From Bordetella parapertussis (GTDB lineage: Bacteria > Pseudomonadota > Gammaproteobacteria > Burkholderiales > Burkholderiaceae_C), in contig CAMCNE010000019.1 in NCBI GenBank assembly GCA_945875935.1, positions 1-30,217 on the forward strand: a DNA stretch of 30,217 bases. Direction: 5' to 3'. The notes beneath the pieces are model-generated. The model ran no database searches. It was not told the DNA's origin and saw nothing but the letters and a program-made list of their open reading frames with translations. The position numbers and the translations under genes were made by a program. Of this stretch, positions 17,208 to 24,433 are shown piece by piece. Position 1 is the stretch's first letter. Each line of letters starts with the position of its first letter.

Positions 17208-17517
17208 GGCGGTACCTCTTGGGTCAGACATCAGGGTTTGAGTGTGTTGGCCCCGGGGTTACCTGTAAATAGCCACTGCGCTGAGTTTTCGTGTGAAGCT
17301 TCTCAGAATGGTCAGCTTTGCAGCAATTAACGCACACACAAGCCCGGTCGCGTCACGCGCCGCAGACCCCTCTCGAGCGTTGGCGACACGCTGAACGCCA
17401 CGGTCATCAGAAACGATCTGGCCGATGTGCCCCAATATTCGCAAGGTGCTGCTGCTAAAGATCATGGCCAGCGATGCGGCGCCTTGAAATCGTCAGCCAC
17501 CACTCAGCCTTCGCACC
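17208..17517. other. Intergenic region holding promoter of PEP-CTERM gene and gene remnant
   Basis: These 310 bases separate the leftward PEP-CTERM gene from the rightward copy 2. The right half is the decayed STAS-kinase copy. The left part (17208-17380) should carry the PEP-CTERM promoter; I looked for a sigma-54 type TGGCAC/TTGC element and did not find one. Confidence 0.45.
17385..17503 (+). pseudogene. Decayed third copy of the STAS-kinase gene
   Basis: Two short blocks match copy 1. Bases 17385-17426 correspond to 15489-15530 (residues about 178-191; remnant reads DTLNATVIRNDLAD). Bases 17437-17503 correspond to 16059-16125, with 61 of 67 identical by eye, covering the last 16 codons, the stop and 16 bases beyond it. 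Some 530 bases between are missing and the two blocks are in different frames, so it cannot be functional. It ends 14 bases before copy 2 begins. Confidence 0.8.
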
Positions 17518-18654
17518 ATGGACATCACCTCAGAACGAACCGAACAACGCCTGACCCTGGCGCTTTGCGGCAGGCTTGATGCGACGAGCGCGCCGGCACT
17601 CGAAGCGGCACTTCAGCTCGAGGGCATGCACGAGCTCGTGATGGACCTGCAGGCTTGCGACTTCATCTCGAGCGCCGGACTCAGGGGCATCTTGCGAGCA
17701 CTCAAGGACACCGCCAAGGTCAACGCCAGCTTGGTGCTGGTCGGCGCGCAGCCGAATGTGATGAGCGTGCTCGAGGTGACCGGCTTGACCCGGCTGGTCA
17801 CGGTCAAACCCAAGGCACGCGAGATTTCGATCGAGGGCCTTGAATTCATTTCGGCCGGCATGTGCGGCCAGTGCTTTCGCATTGACCGTGAAACCATCGT
17901 CAAGCTCTACAACGAAGGCGTCGAGCCGCGCATCGCCGAGCAGGAAAAAGAGTTTGCGAAAGCCGCCTTCGTGCTGGGCATACCGACGGCCATCTCGTAC
18001 GACGTCGTGTCGTGCGGCAACCGCACGGGCGTGGTCTACGAGATGCTCGATGCGCAGCTTTTCAGCCAGTTGATTCGCGACGATCCGCAAGCGGTCGATG
18101 CCCACGCCAAGACCCTGGCGGACGTGGCGCGGATGATCCATTCGACCCCCGGCGACCCGGCGCTGTTTCCCGACATCAAGCACAGGCTGCGGGGCGCCAT
18201 CCGGCAGATGGACTTTTTGTCGGCACCAGAAATCGACATCCTGCTGGGCAAGCTGGAGTCCATTCCCGACGCCGACACCTGCGTTCATTTCGACCTGCAC
18301 ACCAGCAACATCATGATGCGCGAGGGCGAGCCGGTGCTCATCGACATGGGCGACATGTCGATTGGCCACTACCTGTTTGATGTGGGACTGCTGTGCTGCA
18401 TCTACGGCCTGCCCGAACTCGGCAGCTCCGAGGTGGTGACGAAGGTCCCCAACGACACCGGCGCCAAGCTGTGGCAAGGCTTCATCAAGTACTACTTCGC
18501 CGACAAGCCGCCCGAGGAATTCGAGTTCTTCCAGCGCAACATGCACTTCCTGGCGTCGCTTCGGCTTATCTACACGATCACTGCCGTGCCGCCATCCAAA
18601 GACCTGCTGGTCAGCCTGATCAAGGGCAAGCTGCTGGCGAAGATGCTGGCGTGA
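17518..18654 (+). CDS. STAS domain fused to aminoglycoside-phosphotransferase-like kinase, copy 2
   Basis: A 378-residue paralogue of the gene at 14955 with the same two-domain plan. The STAS part keeps FISSAGLR with Ser52. The kinase part keeps GMCGQCFRID, the lysine in TIVKLY, HFDLHTSNIM and LIDMGDMS, so both key aspartates and the asparagine are present. Differences are scattered across the protein (for instance RDDPQAVDAHAKTL against KNDLAHIEQHAQTL), which suggests an old duplication under continued selection. It starts 14 bases after a remnant of a further copy and has no strong ribosome site. It converges with the giant lipoprotein gene. Function is as uncertain as for copy 1. Confidence 0.82.
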   Translation: MDITSERTEQRLTLALCGRLDATSAPALEAALQLEGMHELVMDLQACDFISSAGLRGILRALKDTAKVNASLVLVGAQPNVMSVLEVTGLTRLVTVKPKAREISIEGLEFISAGMCGQCFRIDRETIVKLYNEGVEPRIAEQEKEFAKAAFVLGIPTAISYDVVSCGNRTGVVYEMLDAQLFSQLIRDDPQAVDAHAKTLADVARMIHSTPGDPALFPDIKHRLRGAIRQMDFLSAPEIDILLGKLESIPDADTCVHFDLHTSNIMMREGEPVLIDMGDMSIGHYLFDVGLLCCIYGLPELGSSEVVTKVPNDTGAKLWQGFIKYYFADKPPEEFEFFQRNMHFLASLRLIYTITAVPPSKDLLVSLIKGKLLAKMLA

Positions 18655-18717
18655 GGGCCGCCGCGCTGCTGTTTGTCAAGGCGTCCGACGCATCTCGGTG
18701 CGATCAGGGCCCAATCA

Positions 18718-21657
18718 CTAGGGGGCCACCGTCCGGACGTCGAGGATCGAGGACCTTCCGATCGACACCGTGAAGTTGTAGACGGTGCCGTCGGTGATGG
18801 TGCAAGTGAATCGGGTCGCACCGTCGATCGCGGCGCACTGGTACCCGTAGGCTGCAAGGTCGCCGACGGGCGGGGCGGCGATCACCCGACCGTACGATTC
18901 GCGTGGCACGCACCCTGCGGTGGCCTTGAGGGGCAGCACGAAGCCGCCGGTCTCGTTGGCGCCGTTCACGGCGCGCGGCAGGCGCAGGCCGAAGTCGAGC
19001 TCGTCCCCGCCCTGACCATAGTCGTCGTAGTGAGGCAGCGGGTTGCCCAGCCCGCTGCCGATCCACCCGATCGAACAGCCCTGCGATGCGTTGCCGGTTT
19101 CGTAGTTGACGGACTCGGTCCGGCTTCCGGTGTACCTGGGCGACTGCAGGTTGCCTGTCCCGACAAGCGCAACACTGGGGATCACCGCGCACGAAGACGG
19201 GGCGCCGGACGGCCAACTGCCGGTCAGCGTCGTCATGGCGGGGTACCTGTTACCGATCGGCGACGTGAGATTGTCGGAACAGTCGCCGCCCAGTCGAGTG
19301 GTGCTGCCGTATCCGCCAACGGGGGTCTGATCGGTGTAAAAAAACTGTTCGCTGTTGCCCGCCGGGACGTTCGCCCGCGGGAAACCGGCCGCGAGATATT
19401 GCGGCGCATACCACTGGCCGCAGTTCAGTACCGGGCCGGCGCGCTGCGGTTCCCAGGCCAGCGTCGGGCTCGTCGGATCGCAGAACTTGAGGTTGTTCGG
19501 CACCGGTGCGGTCAGCTGTATCGGGCCGCCTGTGGTCCCCGTGACCGCCTGGTAGCTGGTGTAGGGCTGCAGCGTGTTGCCGTCGTACACGCTGCCCGTG
19601 CATTGGCTGGGATCGCTGGTGTCGCAGGTGTAGCTCAACGGCGTGCCGTCGGCCAGCGTGAAGATCGCCGGGCATGCGGCCGGGTTGCTTTGCAGCCAGT
19701 CCTGCAAGGTGCCCGCGGTGCCGGCGGTCTGGTTGTAGGACTGCATGTTGCTGTAGCAGGCCGCCGCATCCTTCAGCCCCGAGAACTGGTAGAGCACGGC
19801 CGCCGGCGTCCAGGTGCCGTTGGCCACCACCGGCACCAGCGAGAGCGGCGTCGGGCCCTGCGCGCCGTTTGTCGAGGCTGGAATGTTCTTGCCCAGCTGG
19901 CCCGCGTAGTCGACGGGCTTTTCGGTGTAGGTCACACCGTTGAAGCTGTAGCTGAACGAGCCGACGGGATAGGCCTGCGGCGCCACCGGCACGTCGTTCA
20001 CGATGTAGTTGAGCGTGTTCTGGTACAGCTGGTTCACGCGCGCGGCGTACAGCTTCGCGAGATGTCGCTGGGCCGCGTTGTACCTGTCGGTCTCCTCTTC
20101 GAGCGACTGGTTGCCGTACCGGTAGAGAGTGCCCGGAACGCCGCCCCACGAAGGAATCTGCGAAAGCGCTGCCTTGCTGGCGGTGCTGGTTCCCCGGAAG
20201 TAGTTCATCTGGTTGACCTGCCACTCCATGGTGAGGGCCTGCTGCAGCGCGTAGACCGACTGCGTCCAGACCTTGACCAGCATCGCGTTGTACTGGTCGT
20301 AGAGCGGCACGACGTTTTGGTTGGCGACGGCGTTGTACGTCTGGGCCTGCGGCACGTAGAGGTCGATGTTCGATTTCAAGGTGCTGAAGAGGTCCCTGTA
20401 CAAATCGATGAGGGCGGAATCCGGCACCTGGACCACGTGCCCGGAGCAATCGGTGGTGCAGGTCGACTGATTCGGGACGACCACGTCGGTGCCCGAGAGC
20501 TGTTTCAGATAGCCCTGGAAAAAGGATGATTTCGTGACGGCCTGCAAATAGGCGTTTGTGTAGGCGGTGTCGTCCAAGGCGAGCACCGCCGGGTCGGTGG
20601 GCGCACCCGCACGGGGTTGCAACTGGTAATTCCACAGGCCCACCCCGTTGGGGTCCATGAAGGAACCGAACAGCCCGGTGCTGCTCCCCTGGGGAGAGAT
20701 GCCGTTGATGTTGGTATTCCAGGCATAGGCGGCCGACTGGGTGTTCTGCACCTGAAGCTGGTACCACTCGTAGTAGAGAACGTTCGTCGCGAGGCCCAGG
20801 TAGCTGTCGATCTGCTGGATTTCAGCGGCCATGACCGCCAGTTGCTCGGCCGCTGCATACATGGGAGAAGACGGACAAAGCGCACCCGCCAACTGGCCAC
20901 CGGCAGTCGTTGCCACGGCGCCGATCGACAGTGCCAGTGCCCAGGTCGCGCCCCCGGTGGCGAACCCGGCGATCGCAGCGCCGATGTACAAACCATCGGT
21001 GACAACGGCGAAAGCGCCTGCCCCGCAACTGTTGGACGCCGACAGGCCATTGGTCGAGACGGACCCAGTCGATGGCGGCGTGAAGGACTTGTCGAACAGC
21101 CCGTAGGAGACCGGCCCCGCCGGCGCCTGCGCGGCCGCGAGGTTCCAACTGCAGCTTGTGCGCGAGCCATTCGGAGCGGTGCCGAGCGTGGCGGTGGAGC
21201 TGCCCTGCAGGGTCGCCTTCCCGTTGGCATCCACGCCGACGGTCCAGCGACCCGACTCGGCATACGTGCCCGAGGCCGGATCGGCGCTGACCTCGAAGTC
21301 AATGGCCGTACCCGTGAACCTGGACCGGGAGGCCATCGTGGCCGACACCTGAGACCGTGCGCCCGTGGCAACCGAGCCTGCCAGACCTCCGACCTGAACC
21401 CCGGCTGCGCCCGACACTTCAGATGCCATGCCCCGGTAGACCGAACGGTCGAAGATCACCCGCGTTTCCCAGACTTGCGACTGCGGCGTTACTCCGATCG
21501 AGTCGCACTGAACCGTCCCGGCGAAGCTCTGGACCGGCTCCGACTCAGACACCGAGTCGGACGAGGAGCCGCCGCCGCAGGCTGCGACGCCGACAAGAAT
21601 GCAGGCCACCAACGCCCGCTTGGCGACACGTGGTACGAGCGGCTCAGGAACTTCCAT
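18718..21657 (-). CDS. Giant lipoprotein of unknown function
   Basis: A 979-residue protein that I do not recognise. The N-terminus is a lipoprotein signal: RVAKRALVACILVGVAAC with Cys27 followed by GGGSSSDS, so it is anchored in a membrane, probably the outer one. Residues about 45-190 look beta-rich, with paired cysteines. A glycine/alanine-rich hydrophobic stretch follows (about 215-255, GLYIGAAIAGFATGGA and GAVATTAGGQLAGA). The long middle is helical and rich in Tyr, Gln, Asn and Trp (YYEWYQLQVQNTQ). The C-terminal third has many cysteines in possible disulfides and ends with a small beta domain (FTCTITDGTVYNFTVSIG). ATG 21657 is used; a GTG sits directly before it. Base composition matches the high-G+C neighbours. 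No catalytic motif is visible. Confidence 0.75.
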   Translation of the reverse strand: MEVPEPLVPRVAKRALVACILVGVAACGGGSSSDSVSESEPVQSFAGTVQCDSIGVTPQSQVWETRVIFDRSVYRGMASEVSGAAGVQVGGLAGSVATGARSQVSATMASRSRFTGTAIDFEVSADPASGTYAESGRWTVGVDANGKATLQGSSTATLGTAPNGSRTSCSWNLAAAQAPAGPVSYGLFDKSFTPPSTGSVSTNGLSASNSCGAGAFAVVTDGLYIGAAIAGFATGGATWALALSIGAVATTAGGQLAGALCPSSPMYAAAEQLAVMAAEIQQIDSYLGLATNVLYYEWYQLQVQNTQSAAYAWNTNINGISPQGSSTGLFGSFMDPNGVGLWNYQLQPRAGAPTDPAVLALDDTAYTNAYLQAVTKSSFFQGYLKQLSGTDVVVPNQSTCTTDCSGHVVQVPDSALIDLYRDLFSTLKSNIDLYVPQAQTYNAVANQNVVPLYDQYNAMLVKVWTQSVYALQQALTMEWQVNQMNYFRGTSTASKAALSQIPSWGGVPGTLYRYGNQSLEEETDRYNAAQRHLAKLYAARVNQLYQNTLNYIVNDVPVAPQAYPVGSFSYSFNGVTYTEKPVDYAGQLGKNIPASTNGAQGPTPLSLVPVVANGTWTPAAVLYQFSGLKDAAACYSNMQSYNQTAGTAGTLQDWLQSNPAACPAIFTLADGTPLSYTCDTSDPSQCTGSVYDGNTLQPYTSYQAVTGTTGGPIQLTAPVPNNLKFCDPTSPTLAWEPQRAGPVLNCGQWYAPQYLAAGFPRANVPAGNSEQFFYTDQTPVGGYGSTTRLGGDCSDNLTSPIGNRYPAMTTLTGSWPSGAPSSCAVIPSVALVGTGNLQSPRYTGSRTESVNYETGNASQGCSIGWIGSGLGNPLPHYDDYGQGGDELDFGLRLPRAVNGANETGGFVLPLKATAGCVPRESYGRVIAAPPVGDLAAYGYQCAAIDGATRFTCTITDGTVYNFTVSIGRSSILDVRTVAP

Positions 21658-21660
21658 CAC

Positions 21661-22081
21661 GGCATTGTCCGGGCATGGCTCGCGAGGCGTCGCATTTTCT
21701 TAAGCGGGGGCAAACAGGCTGTTCTCGAGGGAGTGCAGTATCTGTGTCTTGCTCGCGGCCATGGGGGTATTTCTGCGTTTGCGTGAGCCTTTTCAGCCTT
21801 GCGACAGGCGCTCGACTGTGGGTGCACGGGGTTGGGAAACTGTCGGTAGGGTTCTGCGCGTCCGGCTTGATCGACCACGAAAAAACCATGAAATGATGAT
21901 ATCAGTTCGTTTATTTTTCGACGTATCCAGCGAGGGCGTGGGGATTTTCATCACATCGCTGGCGTTGAATGCGCAACAAGAAAATCTAAGGTCTAGGGTA
22001 ATTACCACCGCACTGCATCGAAGACCACATCACCCAATGTCACAATAATTCCATGTTCACCTGTAAGCCCCGGAGGAAAAA
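21661..22081. other. Divergent A/T-richer intergenic region (421 bases)
   Basis: It separates the leftward giant lipoprotein from the rightward YHYH operon and marks the drop in G+C. I see no convincing gene and could not recognise a transposase fragment. A/T-rich stretches at about 21880-21930 and 21970-22050 probably hold promoters. The last bases carry a strong ribosome site for the YHYH gene. Confidence 0.5.
22073..22077 (+). promoter_or_regulatory. Ribosome binding site of the YHYH gene
   Basis: GGAGG is followed by AAAA and then ATG at 22082. This is the strongest initiation signal of the three-gene low-G+C unit; the next two genes have poor sites and probably rely on coupling to this one. 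Confidence 0.65.
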
Positions 22082-23314
22082 ATGACGGATGAGAAGAGTA
22101 GTTCGCAAGCGTTTGCCAGAACCGCATTGATACCCGGCACATTGCTGGCATCCACACTGCTTTTGGCGGCATGCGGCGGATCGGGCACTGCCCCTGATCC
22201 GGGCACGCCAACGACTTTGGTCAATTCCGCCAATGGCATGAGTCCTTTTGAGTGTGCTGTCAACGGCATGTGTGTGAGTCCAGCCTTCGGCCTGATTCCC
22301 GACAGTCCGCTGCCTCTTAACACTCAATATGCACAATCCACTTACCCATGGATTGATCAAAGCGAAAATACAATTTTGATCTCGGAAATGCCATACGTCA
22401 GCGGCACTGTCTATGCAAAAGATATTGATCCAGCTGGATTCAACCTGACAGTCACGGAAACGACTGGAACCGACACTGCCGGAAATACTGGGGTCCAGTA
22501 TAGATACTTTAAGGGTAATGGGCTACCCAACTTTGCAATAAGTCAATTCCCAGTCCAACCCGGCACGCCAGCTTATCCTTATTACAATGCCCTGCCCGGC
22601 GGCCAAGACTACCCAACGGCGGATTTAATACCTGTTGCGACCTACAACCTGGAAAGCTATATCCCGAAAGTTCCAGTTGAAAATCCAAAGGGCCTCGATG
22701 GCAAAGTATCACCAGGGCCAATTTCATCACTGATCGTCGGAATTTCCCTGCATGGGGTACCTTGGCACCTTGAAATGGCCAACTCGACCACTTCTTGGTA
22801 CAACCCTTCTTCCGCACTTCCGCTGGATCAATGCTGGGGACACCCCTATAACAAGCAATACCATATTCATGGCTATTCTTGGAAGTGCTTTCCAGATCAA
22901 GGAAGCTCTGGCCCATCGCCGTTATTTGGTTACGCACTGGATGGTTACGGCATCTATGGACCACGCGGGGAGGATGGCCAGATGATCACCAACGCACAAC
23001 TGGATGAATGCCATGGCCACACAGCCCCCGTCATGTGGGATGGAAAAATGACCAATATCTATCATTACCACCTCAATCGCGAATACCCATATTCTATTGG
23101 CTGCTTTCATGGCGTCGTAGATTACGCAAAAGCATTGCCAAACAGCGATATGACGGAAGGTCTCGACTACGCGGCGATCACTGCCCTAGCCCCACCACCA
23201 ACCTTTACTTCTGCAGATTCGAATGTGCAGCAAGAAATCGAAGCACTTGCACCCAGCGATAAAACAACATTTTTCGACTACCTTTCTAAAATACTCAATG
23301 ATTTCCTGCGATGA
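22082..23314 (+). CDS. YHYH-domain lipoprotein
   Basis: A 410-residue lipoprotein with lipobox LLLAAC (Cys31) followed by GGSGTAPDPG. The C-terminal two-thirds is a YHYH domain, a family of unknown function named after its motif: SPLFGYALDGYGIYGP (279-294), LDECHGHT (307-314) and YHYH (327-330). A further His/Cys-rich stretch is DQCWGHPYNKQYHIHGYSW (249-267). The clustered His and Cys residues could bind metal, but no metal is established for the family. It is the first gene of a three-gene unit; the next start is 20 bases after its stop. Base composition is much lower in G+C than the left part of the window. Confidence 0.88.
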   Translation: MTDEKSSSQAFARTALIPGTLLASTLLLAACGGSGTAPDPGTPTTLVNSANGMSPFECAVNGMCVSPAFGLIPDSPLPLNTQYAQSTYPWIDQSENTILISEMPYVSGTVYAKDIDPAGFNLTVTETTGTDTAGNTGVQYRYFKGNGLPNFAISQFPVQPGTPAYPYYNALPGGQDYPTADLIPVATYNLESYIPKVPVENPKGLDGKVSPGPISSLIVGISLHGVPWHLEMANSTTSWYNPSSALPLDQCWGHPYNKQYHIHGYSWKCFPDQGSSGPSPLFGYALDGYGIYGPRGEDGQMITNAQLDECHGHTAPVMWDGKMTNIYHYHLNREYPYSIGCFHGVVDYAKALPNSDMTEGLDYAAITALAPPPTFTSADSNVQQEIEALAPSDKTTFFDYLSKILNDFLR

Positions 23315-23334
23315 TTCAATGAAATCTTGATTTC

Positions 23335-24417
23335 ATGGGGAAGACCATCGATCTTTTTGAAATTTCTGCAATCAGTGCCGGGAAGGACCAGACGCTGGTG
23401 ATGCTGAAGTCTGGGGAAGTTTTAGGTTGGGGCGGCCCGGGGAGCGGCCGGTATGCGCCCCCCTATAAAGATATTTGTAGCGCATTCAAGGAATCAGACC
23501 CGAAGTCTGTTTATGTGTCTGCGCCATCCCATTATTCGGATATATCTGCCGGGTACGGAGTCAGCCTGGGAATTTCCGATAAAAAGCCATTCGCCTGGGG
23601 ATTCAGTCAAATTGGCATGGGCGCCACTAAATCCATCTCTGAAGCCCCCTCTGCCATTGCCCATGTAACAAGCGCAAAGAAAGTAGCAGCGGGGCAATTT
23701 TTATTTGGCGTGATCGATGAGGCAGGCAGCATTTACACCTGGGGGTTGAATGTGGATGGCGCTCTGGGCCGAAAAACCACTCAAATCAATGCCGCGCCTG
23801 CAACCATTCCAGGCATCCCACCCATGCAAGAGGTGGTTATCGGGGACAACTTCATGCTGGCGTTGTCGCATGATAAAAAAGTGTATGCATGGGGCAGTAA
23901 CAGTTCTGGACAGTTGGGTTTAGGGCATCTGAATACCATTTCCAACCCTGAGCCAGTTGACCTTCCGCGCAGGATAAAAAGTCTCGCCGCGGGTTCAACC
24001 CATGTTTTAGCGCTCACTGATGACGGTGAAGTCTATGGGTGGGGTAGCAATCACTTCAAGCAGTCGGGAGACACCAAGCTGTCTTTTATCACCCGACCCC
24101 AAAAGACTCGATTTTCAGAACCCATTTCTGCGGTCGCTGCAGGGATGCATTATTCGCTTGCACTGGCTTCTTCAGGAAAAGTTTACGCATGGGGCTGGAA
24201 TGGGATGGGGCAATTGGGCTTGGGTGATCTTCAATCGCGATCACATCCTGTACCCATTCCCGATCTCTCTGGAATCCGTGCTATTTCCACCGGAGAACTG
24301 CACTCAGTCGCCATTGGAAAGAATCATCTATTCGGCTGGGGAAACAATGCCTCCAACCAAATTGGCAGGGCCGATCTCAGGCAGATGACTCCAAACTCTT
24401 ACATGGAGATTTCATGA
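23335..24417 (+). CDS. RCC1-repeat seven-bladed propeller protein
   Basis: A 360-residue protein made almost wholly of RCC1-type repeats. Seven blade signatures can be counted: VLGWGGPGSG, FAWGFSQIG, YTWGLNVDGALG, YAWGSNSSGQLGLG, YGWGSNHFKQSG, YAWGWNGMGQLGLG and FGWGNNASNQIG, enough for one closed propeller. There is no signal peptide, and a TGA lies in frame 15 bases before the ATG, so it cannot be extended upstream. Either it is cytoplasmic, unlike both neighbours, or it is exported by another route. RCC1 propellers serve as protein-binding platforms. It follows the YHYH gene by 20 bases and precedes the oxidase-like gene by 16, both without good ribosome sites. Confidence 0.88.
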   Translation: MGKTIDLFEISAISAGKDQTLVMLKSGEVLGWGGPGSGRYAPPYKDICSAFKESDPKSVYVSAPSHYSDISAGYGVSLGISDKKPFAWGFSQIGMGATKSISEAPSAIAHVTSAKKVAAGQFLFGVIDEAGSIYTWGLNVDGALGRKTTQINAAPATIPGIPPMQEVVIGDNFMLALSHDKKVYAWGSNSSGQLGLGHLNTISNPEPVDLPRRIKSLAAGSTHVLALTDDGEVYGWGSNHFKQSGDTKLSFITRPQKTRFSEPISAVAAGMHYSLALASSGKVYAWGWNGMGQLGLGDLQSRSHPVPIPDLSGIRAISTGELHSVAIGKNHLFGWGNNASNQIGRADLRQMTPNSYMEIS

Positions 24418-24433
24418 GGGTCGGATTGTCAAT

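Noticed and set aside
17208..17380. Sigma-54 promoter for the PEP-CTERM gene
   Set aside because: The nearest match (TGGCTATTTACA) lacks the required GC and TGC elements.
18673..20529. 618-codon open frame opposite the giant lipoprotein
   Set aside because: Arg/Val/Gly-rich shadow without ribosome site or domain; the minus strand has a lipobox and a full-length frame.
21661..22081. Possible transposase or IS remnant in the divergent gap
   Set aside because: No frame resembles a transposase and no terminal inverted repeats were seen.
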